Shown: piece after piece, positions 52,696-64,000 of the stretch | Position numbering within the stretch: the first letter of the stretch is position 1 | Layout of the letters: each line of letters starts with the position of its first letter | Assembly (NCBI GenBank): GCA_963576735.1 | Contig: OY755184.1 | Span: forward strand, 6,572,001 to 6,636,000 | Origin: Bedellia somnulentella | Lineage: Eukaryota > Arthropoda > Insecta > Lepidoptera > Bedelliidae | Reading direction: 5' to 3' | Length of the DNA stretch: 64,000 bases | Made by a program: the position numbers and the translations under genes | Notes under the pieces: model-generated | Told to the model about the DNA's origin: nothing | The model's database searches: none | Seen by the model: the letters and a program-made list of their open reading frames with translations, nothing else

Positions 52696-55600
52696 TTAAA
52701 GTCCATCGACACTACCTCCTCGTCTATGGTCGGTCTGCGCTGAAAAACTGCCATCTGGATTCCTTACAGCGGCGATGAGGGCTGCGAAACCTAGTGTAGG
52801 CGATATCGATGTGACTGTATGTCCCTTTCTTTTCAGGGACTCGATGATTTTCTGTAAAAAGCAATGTTTTTATATTATAAATATCTGAGAACTCTTTTAA
52901 GTTACAACCAGTGTACCCAAAACAGCAATCTCGCATTAAATCTGTTTTTAGAATTTAAAATAGGGTCAGTGATTGTCACAACACAACACAAGACAACTGT
53001 AATCCAGTTTAGACCAATCAGCCATAATCCATAAGTGTTAATTTTGTTTGAAGTGTGTATAAATAGAAACGACGCGACGCGACGGTGAGATGAATTGTCC
53101 AAAGCATTGCTCACCCAAGATATAAAATTCCAGAACCCCCTTGCAGTGCTCCATTTCATAGACATTGATGCACTGTACTGTGCACTATGCTTCACGTATC
53201 CAAAGTTAGTCATTACAGCCAAGGTGGATTCTAAACCAAATAGCTCATTATCCAAGAGATCATTAGACCAACTCACGTTTGTCATACGAATATTTTCAAT
53301 CCCCTTGTAAATAGGAAAAGTCAAAGGCAACTTGTCAATTCACTCACCTCATCAAAGTTTTCCTCATATTGCACTTCCATTGGTAGGAGTTGATGGTGAA
53401 GGCGGTACTTATTCATAGCTTCGTCTATTCTCATTTGTTCTGTGATTATATTCAGCGTGGCCTGGGGCAAAAATAACATTAAAGGAACTGAATTTACCTT
53501 GTGGTCAGTACACAAATAGGCGGACAGATAATTGATTATATTCATCGATAATGACTAAACCCATTGCTTGCAGCGACATGATAGTCCAGTGGGTAGAACA
53601 CCCGCCCGAAAACAGAAGGGCGTGAGTTCCAATCCTGGGTCGGGCCTACACCAATTTGTCTTTTCTAAAGTCATATGTGTGGTTAATTTATCATGGTTGC
53701 TAACGGTGAGGGAAAACATCGTGAGGAAAACCACATGGCTGAATTGTACTTAGTCATGTGACAGTGTATTCGTACAAAACGGCGATAGGCCTGCCCCCTA
53801 TCACGTGAGTACACTGTCTAAGCAAAACGTGGGCCCTTTCTCTAGACACTAGATGGCGCTTGCCATGTGAGTTCAGAAGTATTGGTACCTCTGCCAACCC
53901 CTTCGGGGATAAACGGCGTGAACGTTTATGTTATGTTCGAGGTCTCATTGCAATAGTGCCAGGGTTCACATGTTGGCATTTTATATTTGTATCATTTATT
54001 TGGCATACTTTATAATGCATATTAATAAAAAGACCTAGCACAAACAATTTGATTCGAAACAAAAAAAAAGATTTCAAACCTCTGATTACAGTGTGATAAA
54101 ATAGTCAGTTTCACAAATGAATTTATTTTAATTACAATCTAATCAATCTAATGACGATATCGTTTCCTTCATCGAGAACAGACAACAGATAATGAAAATT
54201 CTTTTGTTTGGGCTAAGAATGTAATTGTAACTCATAGATATCAGTGATGCTATTGCAAACTTTACTGCAGCAACGTTTCAGCAATTATTAGGTAGAAGTT
54301 AATATACTTAAGTATTTTCATAACCATGCAGGCGATGCGGGTTTGAATCCCGGATCAGCCATACACCAATTTGTCTTTTCTAAAGACATATATGTGGTTA
54401 ACTTATCATGGTTGTTAACGGTGAGGGAAAACATCGTGAGGAAACCCACATGGCTGAGTTGTACTTATTCAAGTGACACTGTATTCGTACAAAACGGCGC
54501 GCGGCGACTGGCCTGCCCCCCTATCACGTGAGTACATTGTACAAGCAAAACGTGGGAACTCTGAACACCAGGTGACAATATCACGTGATGTTCAGAAGTA
54601 TTTGTACCTCTGCCAACCCCTTCGGGGATATACCGCATGATCGTTTGAGTTTGATTTGAGTTAAGTATTTTCATAATTTTAATAAGATTGATGGCTGTAA
54701 CTGTATATGAATCTTATGAGGTTTGCCAGGATCGTCAGTCTCTGCCTACCCTAATTGCAACAAATGACCTGAGTATATGTAATTATGTATTTTCTTAATC
54801 TTACCAAAGCTACTTGAGTGGTTATTTTAGTGCCTCCTGCCGCCCCAACGACAAGTTTCACATCCCCATCTGGTGAAAGCACGATAGCTGGTACCATGGA
54901 ACTCAAAGGCTGAAGACCTGGTGCTACCAAGTTAGCCGGCGATGGTGGCATCCCATAGCTGGAGTGCCGGTTTGGTATGGCGAAGTCATCCATTTCATTG
55001 TTTAACATGATTCCTAATGATGTTGAGCGTATCTTGGCACCCCAACTGGAAATTAAAGGATTGATCAGATTTTTTGTAAATTCTAGATCGTTAGTTCTTA
55101 GTTTTATGCATATTTTTACATTTAAGGCAGGCTAGTTAGAACCAAAGTATATGATCTGCATTTGTTTATACTCATAACTATAAATTACTGCCTTAGATAT
55201 TTGTTACTTAAATCACAGAGATTTATTTATCAAATGTCTAGCAACTATTTGTTAAAAAAAATAATACCTTATAAAGGGTTTCTTTTCTTCAGCACTTATT
55301 AACTTAAAAACAAAATTCTAGAATTACTTTTTTAACGGTAAATAGAATAAATAAACTTTTATTTTCGCACATTTATTTATAGGCGGTCAAAAGCGTTAAT
55401 AGAAGTATCTTTTGGGACATAATCATATGAACTATGAACTGAATCTGTTTGTCTAGCCTTTGAAAAGTAAAGTCAGTTACAACAGCAATGATATTCTAAC
55501 AACTTACAGCAAGTTTACATACACACATACATATAGTCACGACATTTTTTCCCATTGGGGTAGGCAGAGACTATCGATAACCACTTAGTACGATCCTGGC

Positions 55601-58600
55601 AAAACATTCGAGCTGCATCTACATTCATCAATCTTTTCATATATGTTTTTGTTGTCAAGTGCTGATGATGGAAGTATAGTAGCTAAAGGGATATATTGAC
55701 ACAAAGTGTCGTCGGTTGTTGAACGAGAGTGGGAACAGCAAGTTTGTACTCACATATAGTTAATAGTCCCAGTAACAGAGACTGCGCTGCCGTCCGGACC
55801 GATGACTGCTATATGCGCCGTTCCGTGATCTTCAGCACCCTCGAACAAGGCTCCGTAGTCTCTCCAATCGTTCGATGTGTGGGAGTCATTTATCAGATGG
55901 CGATACGAATATGCCCAAGACGGAGAAGACAAGTTACGTTCCAGCTGGAAGTAAGAGAGTGATATTTTTTTATCGAAAAATGTAAGTTTTATGACGCTGA
56001 TAGACGGATGTTGTTGTGCTTGAATGTAAGACTACGGACAGCTTGCACACAAAAGACACACGAAGTTAAAGTAAAATACTGGTTATTAGTCCATTTTAAT
56101 GGAGAATAGGTTAATATTATGTATATTTGTTATGTTGTGTAATATTGTGTGTATTTTACATTATTTGCATGTTTTAATCTCTGGAAGACCAGTTAAAGCG
56201 AGTAAAACAAAGAGGTACACCTAGTGTATATGTAGTATAAATACATCTCGCACAAAATAAGAGAAACGTAAATACTAATTTAGCAAGTTGATAACCAATT
56301 GCGGTTAAGGCGGAAACCAACATGGTTACAATGAATGTCTTTTATGTCGAAACCTTATTCGTAGGTCGAAACGGACATGTTGAGAATATAAATAACTTTA
56401 CAATGGATCAATTGTGAATAGTTTCGTAATAAGAAACTGACTAAAATATCAGCCGAGCCGCAGATTTGATGGACATAATATTTATGCATAAGTCCGTAAC
56501 ATACATAACATAACATAAACGTTCAAGCCGAATATCCCCGAAGGGGTTGGCAGAGGTACTAATACTTCTGAACATCACGTGACTTTGTCACCTGGTGTTC
56601 AGAGTACCCACGTTTTGCATGGACAGTGTACTCACGTGATAGGGGGCAGGCATTCGCCGTTTTGTACGAATACACTGTCACATGACTAAGTACAACTCAG
56701 CCATGTGGGTTTCCTCACGATGTTTTCCCTCACCGTTAACAACCATGATAAATTATAAATTATAAGTCCGTGTTAATCATATCCTAATTAATTTATTAGC
56801 GCAACCAATCAATTTATGATAAAGATTTTACCTATCCAGATATTAAAGTGTAAATGACATCGCACTTACAAAAATACTTTCTTATTCTTACTTAAAACGA
56901 TCATTTATGAGTTGTTTTAATTTGAATCACAATAGCAAGGAATTATTTTAGCAATGTCATGACATCATCAGAGTTATGGCCAAACTTCTCGCTTTAATTG
57001 TTCAATAGAAATGCTACTACACGAACAACCTCGCTACCATAGAGATATAATAGCTACTAGATCTGAGGCAAATTACAGACTTAAATCAATGCCTGAGAAC
57101 GTTTGCTATAAAAATTTAGAAATAGGAATAATTGTTTCAATTCATTTAAGTCTTTGAAATTAAGCAACTATATGCTTGTTCATTTAAATATAATAACAAT
57201 AAATACAATTATTATCTAATCTGTTAAATAGGCTTTCAAAACCTTAATAAAGCTTCGTATAAAATAAAGTCCATTGAAAGGTTTCCAAATGGGACACACA
57301 TCATACGCATCTAATTACACAGTTTATCATTATTTCAAACTTCTCTTTCCGTAATTTGATAATTCATTTTTATATTCATAATATATTTTTGTGGCGATAC
57401 GAAATGAATACCAACCTCTGAAAGATTGTACGGTAGATCGGATCGTGTAGGGTCGCCGAGGCCTGTTCGCTTTGCGTACGCGTACTTGAACGTCTCGACG
57501 ATGCGCTGCCAGTAGATTTCGCTGCCGTATGGTACCTGGGTACCAGCCCCAACCCAGCCTTGCAGCACGTTCAGGATGAACGCTAGCACAGAGCCTGAGC
57601 CCGGCAGAGGAACGGAGTACAAGTGGTGCCCTCCAGTTAGTGGCACTGCGATAGGGTCTTGCCAAACTGCCCTGTTTAAAGGAAAACATGTTTTAATTAT
57701 CCTAACAGTTAAAAAAGAAACAGTAATTTTATTGAATGATGTTATCACATCTTTTCGCTGATTGTGATACAGAATGACTAAGGTGTTTTTAACTGGTTGG
57801 TTGGAATTTCCTTTTGACCGCGTTTCTACGTGAAAGGGACAAACCCATCGCCAATTTGTGTGGACACACATTCGCATGACTTAGCATAATTTTTGGTTTG
57901 TGTATTTTTACCGTTGAGAACCTGTACTTTGGGATTTTGCAAAATATACAACGGTGTAGACACGATTCCAGATTACACGCAGTGTTTCTTGCATTTCAGG
58001 TTACCGTCTTTCTAGCAGGCTGCCAAAGATACGTTACCCATAACATCATGATGACATGACTGTACAAAAATTTCTTACTTAACTATGAAAACTTACCGGA
58101 AGTTCCTCAAATCGTCTTCTGTAATAATTCCTCCAAAGCTCTGAATGTCTCGTACCAGCGCTGAGGTCAGAGACCCATTGTGAATCGCCTCCGGGCCCTC
58201 GGCGGCTATGATGTCGAGAGTGCGGGCCAAGGTTGGCTCGGTTATGTAATCGCCAGCCTTGTAAACGTCGTTGGTTTTGCGGTCTACGTATTGTTCTCTG
58301 CCAGCAAATACAAAAAATATTGATACGAGAAAAGTCTTCATAAATAGAAATGAGTCTTTTTTGCATATTTATAAAATAAGAAGGTTGAAAACTAAGTCAC
58401 CAGGCTCCAATTTCACCACGACTACAATTGTCAGTGACATATGTCGAGCTACAATTGTCAAGCAAATTGTGACATATTACAATTTTATGAAATATTTTCT
58501 ATAGAAATGCTTACAAACTTGACAGGCATTTTGCTACAATTGTATGTATTACAATTGTGTTGTGAAACAGTAATTATTATTTTAGTCGACATATTTGTAG

Positions 58601-61378
58601 AATTGTCGTAGAATCTTGACATGAGATTGAGCACATGTCGGATTTGCGTGACAATTGTAGTATTTCGTGGTTGATACACGCGTATTTCAAAATGGCTCTC
58701 CATGCGAGTAGTAGTGACGCTAGTGATAGTAACAGTGATCTTGATGAATTTACAATTGTAGCACTTGTCGCGTTGGTGAAATTGGAGCCTGTTGGTCTAT
58801 TAACAAACATTTTGTCTGGACTGGTACTTACGGAATACATGTGAAACTATCTTAAACAGATTCAACCAGCGACTCAAAGACTCAAACTGTTCACGCCAAT
58901 TATTCCCGAAGGGGTTGGCAGAGGTACTAAATACTTCTGAACATCACGTGACATTGTCACCTGGTGTTCAGAGTACCCACATTTTGCTTGGACAGTGTAC
59001 TCATGTGATAGGGGGTAGGCCTATCACCGTTTGGTACGAATAGGTACACTGTTAGATGACTAAGTACAACTCAGCCATGTGGGTTTCCTCACGATATTTT
59101 TCCCTCACCGTTAACAACTATGACAAAATAACCACACATATGACTTTAGAAAAGACAAATTGGTGCTCTACCCACTGAGCTATCATGGTTGCCTTAACCA
59201 GCGACTGCGTAGTAATCTATAGTGGTTCCACGTCCATACACGTAAGCCGTATGGTCATACACAACCGTTTCAAGCGGTTGTCAACCCGCCGATTTATGGC
59301 AAGTTCAAGCATTTGACATAAGTCATAAGGATATGCTAATGATTTCGCAATAGTGAGAGAAGGAACAATATAATCAATTATACATTAATTTACATACGTA
59401 CATACATATACTCACGGCTATAAATCCCTAGAAGGGGTAGCCAGAGCTAAGGAATCAGTAATTCCTCAGCCACTTTTGGAAGTTGCGTGGTGAAAAGATG
59501 GTAATATAAAAGTTGTTGGTAATGGGTCTCCAACCGCATCGCCCAAGAATCCCTTAAAAGCCCCGATACCGTTAGTCGACTCTTACGTACACCCACCGGA
59601 AGGAATGGGGTAGTGCTATTCTAAGCCGACACTGCACAGCTATTTAATCAAATTTCAGATAGATTGTCAGTGTGATCTTCATTTGAAATTATTTACTTAA
59701 TAAACTGCTGAAATGATACGATAAGTCTTTTATTATATGAACTTTAGGATTTCCATCAACACGATGTTACCGATTATTATATTTACATACATTCACATGC
59801 TCGACATACTCGTATGGCGTGAGCCATTAGATTCCATTTATTCAGTTAAAATTCAGTAGGTATATTCACTCATACGATGAGAACAAGGCTTAAGCCTCAT
59901 TTTACGATTTACAACGCTCGGTCGCGGTTGTAAGGCAAACGGAATCTAACATGATTTCCAATATTTTTTAATTATGTGTAAATAAAATATGAATGAAATT
60001 TTTACTGGGTGTACAAAATCAGATAAAATAAAATTAAAAGATAAAAGAACAACAGAAAATAATCAGAACTATCTAATCATTACGTTATCTATCTTTGATT
60101 TGGTAAATCGGCGGATCTTTTTATTAGATCGTCGTTATTAACTAATATAACATACTTTGGCAGAGATTGTATCAGTGTATGCCAATGCCTAAGCAAAGCA
60201 AACTATGATATAATGACATTAAGGCTCTAAGAGTATATTCTATTGTTACAACTGATTCAGTTACCTCCTCTAAAAAAATTAAGTATTAAAGATGAGAGAA
60301 AAAATTATATTGTTTAATTCTTATATTATCTTCGGCCACAAACCTCATAGATGGCTCCGCGAGGATCGTCTCTCGGTTGCTCTGCAGAGTTCGCGCCATA
60401 TAGGCTGTGACGAGATGTCCCTTGCGGCACATGTCTGCCGTCGGCTTGATGAGCTCTGCCCACGGCAGCTTCCCGTATTGCCGGTAAAGCTCGCCCAGGC
60501 CGCGGAGTTCGCCGGGCACTGCCACGGCCTTGCCCCCTACGGTCGGAGACGCGTTCTCGTACATGTCCGGCGTTGCTGCCATCGGCGCCCTCTCCCTCGA
60601 GTTCAGTGACCTCATTTGGCCTGTGCTCGCATCGTAAATCGTAGCCAGGAAGCCGCCCCCTAGGCCCGTGCATTGTGCGCACGAAACGCCTTCACAGAAC
60701 AACGTTGCTATTGCTGCGTCGACCGCTGAGCCTTCCCTCTCCAGTATACTCCTGAAATTTGTTTATTGTATATATGCGTGGAAAACCAAGCCTTTAACCC
60801 TCAATGTTCAGTAGATAGGAAATAAAGCGCTTCTGATTAACACCATTGCCCTTGACACTAACACCATGTGCGGATGCATAGTCTTTGGTCGCATGACTAA
60901 AAATTTAGTCTGCCATGAGAATTTCCTCAAGATATTTTTCGTTACTGTTACCGCAAGTAAGGATGTATTACCAACTCTGTAATAAAAGATATAGAGATGT
61001 AGGCAAAAATCGTAAGTATATAGCGAAAAACTCAGTGCACAAATAGTGTCACCTTCGTTCATTCGTTATAAATGAAAAACTTACAAATGATTATCTCGTT
61101 ACGTTACATTTCATGAGACACAGAATAAACAAGCTCATCGTATTCAGCTCTAAAAACACGAGCACTATCTCAGCACAACACAACAGCAAACAGCAAAACC
61201 ATCACAGCAAACAAACCTTCCGATGGATGCGCATTCATGTCCATTAGCGGCGACTACGGCGCGCGGGTAGCGACGCGGTTCCTCTGAGCCGTTCCACGGC
61301 TGAAGTACCAGCACGACTACCAGCGCGCCAATCACCACGCTTCCAAGCACGCTGAAGAAGATGCACCACGGACGACAC
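52696..61378 (-). CDS. GGT1: Gamma-glutamyltranspeptidase (8 exons found; first exon missing)
   Basis: Exons on the minus strand: 61378-61217, 60751-60344, 58297-58097, 57671-57416, 55944-55754, 55045-54805, 53461-53348, 52851-52696; all GT..AG and in phase, 575 residues. The enzyme cleaves or transfers the gamma-glutamyl group of glutathione outside the cell. The first exon found encodes CRPWCIFFSVLGSVVIGALV and VVLVLQP, a type II signal anchor. Then come GSAVDAAIATLFCEGV, TGLGGGFLATIYD and SLNSRERAP (substrate-binding Arg). KYAYAKRTGLGDP and GTAHIAVIGPDGSAVS hold the nucleophilic Thr (codon 55821-55819), where the precursor cuts itself. LNNEMDDF, PLSSMVPAIVL and VVGAAGGTKIT are the remaining substrate-site motifs. 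The C-terminus ends RRGGSVDGL. All key residues are present. The frame starts mid-codon at an acceptor and has no ATG, so a short 5' exon lies upstream, in 61.4-64 kb or beyond. Confidence 0.93.
53573..53937 (+). repeat. tRNA-derived SINE, full length (GGT intron)
   Basis: GCGACATGATAGTCCAGTGG, GAGTTCCAATCCTGGGTCGG, body as in other copies, and end GGCGTGAACGTTTATGTTAT. Confidence 0.88.
54322..54655 (+). repeat. tRNA-derived SINE, head partly deleted (GGT intron)
   Basis: GCGGGTTTGAATCCCGGATC (B box), CACCAATTTGTCTTTTCTAA, body and CCCCTTCGGGGATATACCGC. Confidence 0.8.
54714..54785 (+). mobile_element. RTE LINE 3'-end scrap
   Basis: GAGGTTTGCCAGGATCGTCA, GTCTCTGCCTACCCTAATTG and GAGTATATGTAATTATGTA match the RTE end with a small deletion. 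Confidence 0.65.
55515..55650 (-). mobile_element. RTE LINE 3'-end scrap
   Basis: CATACACACATACATATAGT tail, CCCATTGGGGTAGGCAGAGA, TACGATCCTGGCAAAACATT, ATCAATCTTTTCATATATG. Confidence 0.7.
56502..56755 (-). repeat. tRNA-derived SINE, head missing (GGT intron)
   Basis: ACATAACATAACATAAACGT tail, CCCCGAAGGGGTTGGCAGAG, CACGTGATAGGGGGCAGGC and CACCGTTAACAACCATGATA; the copy stops before the tRNA-like head. Confidence 0.85.
58395..58799. mobile_element. TIR element (MITE), Harbinger-like, about 405 bp (GGT intron)
   Basis: AGGCTCCAATTTCACCA occurs near the left end (58402-) and inverted near the right end (58774-58790), with related outer bases. The interior is rich in the palindrome ACAATTGT (six or more copies). 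A short ATG reading (MALHASSSDASDSNSDLDEF) near the right end looks like the start of an acidic first exon of a transposase. The target duplication is not clear (TAA on the left, TAT or TTA on the right). Confidence 0.55.
58887..59192 (-). repeat. tRNA-derived SINE, B box deleted (GGT intron)
   Basis: GTTCACGCCAATTATTCCCG, AGGGGTTGGCAGAGGTACTA, body, then AGACAAATTGGTGCTCTACC joined directly to CACTGAGCTATCATGG: the middle of the tRNA-like head is missing. Confidence 0.8.
59391..59640 (-). repeat. RS repeat, full length (GGT intron)
   Basis: Tail ACATACATATACTCACGGCT, core CCGCATCGCCCAAGAATCCC, head complement TAAGCCGACACTGCACAGC. Confidence 0.88.
60850..60960 (-). repeat. Degenerate tRNA-SINE fragment (GGT intron)
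   Basis: GCATGACTAAAAATTTAGTC, GAGAATTTCCTCAAGATATT and TTCGTTACTGTTACCGCAAG follow the SINE body with many changes. Confidence 0.4.
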
Positions 61379-62199
61379 CTGCAAACTCTGCCTAGGGCAA
61401 GCCCAACACTTTAAAGACTGTCAATCAATCATAGATTCCGCTGGTAAGACATTATTGGAAGATAATTGTAATGTTGAAATTTTCGGTGCAATGGCCACGG
61501 TTTTGTCGTGTCAATTTCATTCGGAATCAATGACAGTTATCAAATAGTTTGTATAGGACTATTTATGGTATTTTTATCCATGGTAGTTATGTCGGTAGGT
61601 ATATGATAGGTATGCAATTTACGTAGAATGTAGTAAAAGAGCGTAGTCTAAGTCAAGCATACGAGTATATGATCAAATATAATGCAAACGTGTGTCTGTT
61701 AGTGTCGTGCTTTGGAGTAGAAATAGTCCGAATCCCAACCGAACCTAAGCGAAATTCTTCGTAAAACGAGTCGGTTTCTCGTGCTGAGTGATCTGCTTGC
61801 AGATCCTTATAAAGGGGTTCTTCCTATCACAATTATCTTAAGGGATCATTCCTGGGAATCACGGAGTCAGTTGATGGTCGCGGCTAGACGTACGACATAA
61901 TCTTTACATATATTACATTACAACAAATATTGCTTCTAACTATTTGGTTTTATTCCTACAACAATACTTAAATAACAATAGACTATTAAACTTTTGAATG
62001 CGCTCCAATTCTGAAACATATCGCTTGTGTATTTATGCATGATGCTCGGAACTAATTGTTTGATCAAACTTATTCAGAAAATGGTTCTGAGGGATCGATC
62101 CTCACAGCACTGTATTCCAGCACGAGCAATGATTGTTTGGTATTTCTGCATATAGGTATAACTGTATAATGCCGGCTATGATTAGCGCTAATCCATTAT
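61379..62199. other. GGT upstream flank; expected first exon not located
   Basis: The minus strand reads into a stop (TAA near 61411) upstream of the first found exon without an ATG, so the start codon must be in a separate exon. No convincing ATG exon ending in phase 1 at a GT was seen here. The sequence is AT-rich without clear repeats. Confidence 0.35.
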
Positions 62200-62355
62200 T
62201 CCTCGTGGTTGATACAGGGATTTGAGGTTTTTAAGTGATTATTGGGTGATGTGGCCGGAGATAGGAGCTTTGGAAGAAAAATATTCCTATTTAACTTCCA
62301 AAAGTGGATGAGGATTTTCAAATTCTGAAGCTCTAGATATTCATTTCCGGGTTTT
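62200..62355 (+). repeat. RS repeat, degenerate
   Basis: GATTATTGGGTGATGTGGCC, ACTTCCAAAAGTGGATGAGG and GAAGCTCTAGATATTCATTT follow the RS order. 62356-62732 holds nothing recognisable. Confidence 0.5.
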
Positions 62356-62732
62356 AATTAATATAGATATAAACAAGTGAAACAAGGATCTACGGAGACG
62401 GCCAAATATGACAAATTTAGTTCGTTTCGTTTCATTTTAAGTCAGTAAGTCTTATTTAATAGTTTATAAACCAAGATATTTAGAGACCGTACCAGCCAGA
62501 AGAATTTTTCCTTATAAGAGGATATGACAATCATAGTGTTTGAAAATATAGCGCTAGCTATATGTTATATGGTGTAAATGATGATTTTGAGGATACACAC
62601 TTTGATCGCTTTTCCTACGTAGTTCCTATGTAGACGACAAGTTAGAAATATTTTCCTTACGCCTCATCATTTGTGTGAGAAAATACATAATAATATTATT
62701 ATAGTTAACGTTGTACGGAGTATGAAAAAATA

Positions 62733-62941
62733 CCGTGATAGCTCAGTGCCAGCACCGCCACTCATACGGATAGGCGTGGTTTCATATCCTGAGTTAGGCC
62801 TACAACAATGTGTCATTTATGAAGTTAGTTTTAAAGTTGAGGGAAAACATCGTAAGAAAAACCCACATGGCGAAGTTTTACGTAGTCGTGTAACAAACAT
62901 ATTAGCATAGAAATATCACGTTAGTCCTGCCTGTCCAAGCA
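62733..62941 (+). repeat. Degenerate tRNA-SINE
   Basis: ACCGTGATAGCTCAGTGCCA head, GTTTCATATCCTGAGTTAGG B-box region, GAGGGAAAACATCGTAAGAA body. 62942-63415 holds nothing recognisable. Confidence 0.65.
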
Positions 62942-63415
62942 ATAAGTGTAGTGAGGAGTAAAATTATTAGTTTACGTTGAGTAGAGTATATAGTTTCTAG
63001 TTTAATGTATAACAGCTTCCATTTCTGTATGGTCATAGGAATTTTATCCTACTAATGATGATACACATTATCAATCAATAAAATTAATTTGAGATTCACT
63101 TTAAATTCATTATACACTCAAGATTCATTTTAATTATTCGCTTAAGATTCATTTTCAATTAATCATATATATTTGTACATAGAATTCTCAAAACTGGGTA
63201 TCGAGAATTTAATAAAAGTGTTTAGCCTCTGCCACTTCCGTTATGAATTGCACTCTCTCTTTTGCATATCATAATAACTAATGTGGCATTTCATCATTCT
63301 ATGTTATGTAAGTAAGTATTGTGTAATGTAACTAAAGCATGACAAGTTGATCAATGAATGGTGCGATAAAAATTCGCCTATAGATTCAAACCGTTTATTC
63401 AAAAAAGTTCGGCTG

Positions 63416-63486
63416 ATTTTTAGATGCCTCCTATGACACCTGAGGGTAAAAAGGGGCAGTGATATTCTAAGCCGGCACTACATGGT
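63416..63486 (-). repeat. RS repeat, 5' head piece
   Basis: ATGCCTCCTATGACACCTGA and ATATTCTAAGCCGGCACTAC are the complement of an RS head. It abuts a plus-strand RS body, forming a head-to-head pair. Confidence 0.65.
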
Positions 63487-63669
63487 GACTAAGGGTGTGG
63501 GGCTTTTTTAGGTGCGTTTTGGGCGATGCAGTTGGAGGCCCATCACCAACAATAGTTTATTTCTTTCTTCCATCTTCTCCCCCTATCAACTTCCAAATGT
63601 GGCTGCGAAGTTTTTAGCTCCGAAGCTCTGACTACCCTTTTTTGGGATTTATATCCTTGAGTATATGTA
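63487..63669 (+). repeat. RS repeat, body and tail
   Basis: GTGACTAAGGGTGTGGGGCT, TTTTGGGCGATGCAGTTGGA and GGGATTTATATCCTTGAGTA then TATGTAA. Confidence 0.75.
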
Positions 63670-63900
63670 AATGCATTCATAAACTGATTTGATTTCTTTT
63701 TTTGTCCACAGCATACCATTTGCGCCCAGCCGTATCGCTCGACCGCCTGCTCATGTATAGTATAAGATCCCACTGCTAAATCTCTACGTTCATAACGTAT
63801 TGAGTCAAACACACATTTTAACATAAGTTTATGAATAGGAGAATACACTGACAAGACACAGCCAAGCAAAAGCGGCCACAAGTAATTTTAATTTAATAAA

Positions 63901-64000
63901 TACATACATACATACATATACTCACGGCTATAAATCCCTAAAAGCGGTAGCCAGAGCTGAGAAATTAGAAATTTCTCAGCCACTTTTGGAAGTTAATGGG
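63901..64000 (-). repeat. RS repeat, cut by the window end
   Basis: ACATACATACATATACTCAC, GGCTATAAATCCC, GGTAGCCAGAGCTGAGAAAT and CAGCCACTTTTGGAAGTT. Confidence 0.85.

Noticed and set aside
55729..55962. Plus-strand ORF over 55.8 kb
   Set aside because: It is antisense to the GGT catalytic-threonine exon, which is strongly supported.
59815..59955. Possible MITE with TTAGATTCC ends
   Set aside because: The inverted match is only about 9-10 bp and no convincing target duplication was found.
60292..60609. 105-codon plus-strand ORF
   Set aside because: It is the antisense shadow of a GC-rich GGT exon (60344-60751), which has correct splice sites and family motifs.
61165..61350. ORF starting at an internal GTG (MLGSVVIGAL)
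   Set aside because: It is the GGT anchor exon read past its donor; the exon begins further upstream at 61378 at a splice acceptor.

Overview
This is a stretch of nuclear DNA from a moth or butterfly (Lepidoptera). It is AT-rich. Its genes are split by GT..AG introns, and between and inside them lie many transposon families typical of Lepidoptera: RTE and other LINEs, tRNA-derived SINEs, Helitron-like, mariner, hAT, Harbinger-like and Transib-like DNA elements, and short repeats with TATG tails. The species cannot be named from the sequence.

Four conserved host genes are supported by reconstructed exons. (1) 1-153, minus: the first coding exon of the mRNA export adaptor Aly/REF, cut by the window edge. 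(2) 18634-28311, plus: a seven-exon HMG20A/B-like HMG-box protein of 361 residues. (3) 31897-45573, minus: an 11-exon gene for RPA1, the large subunit of replication protein A, 600 residues and complete. (4) 52696-61378, minus: eight exons of a membrane-anchored gamma-glutamyltranspeptidase whose first exon, with the start codon, was not found. The genes have unrelated jobs (mRNA export, chromatin, DNA replication and repair, glutathione metabolism) and show no operon-like organisation. HMG20 and RPA1 converge, and RPA1 and GGT are read in the same direction.

Layout: 0.3-18.4 kb is almost all transposons. It includes an 8-bp-TSD hAT MITE, a full-length RTE LINE (4007-9268, 11-bp TSD) carrying a precisely inserted 1848-bp Transib/RAG-like DNA transposon, a THAP-protein remnant, and an RNase H-bearing LINE (about 11.68-17.47 kb) split by a second LINE in the opposite orientation. 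18.6-28.3 kb is HMG20, with two Helitron-like copies in intron 5. 28.6-31.9 kb is a Harbinger-like MITE and repeat debris. 31.9-45.6 kb is RPA1, whose introns hold a mariner, two hAT elements, a 5'-truncated RTE and an unclassified element with 95-bp perfect terminal inverted repeats. 45.8-51.7 kb is repeats, including a perfect 220-bp-arm foldback. 52.7-61.4 kb is GGT, with tRNA-SINE copies in its introns. 61.4-64 kb is repeat-rich flank that probably holds the missing GGT exon or leads to it.

The most interesting material is in the mobile elements: the Transib/RAG-like insertion, the unclassified 95-bp-TIR element, and a roughly 245-bp repeat that shares both its head and its tail with the RTE and looks like its non-autonomous partner. 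Coordinates of introns and element ends come from reading splice sites, frames and target duplications by eye; no database search was run.
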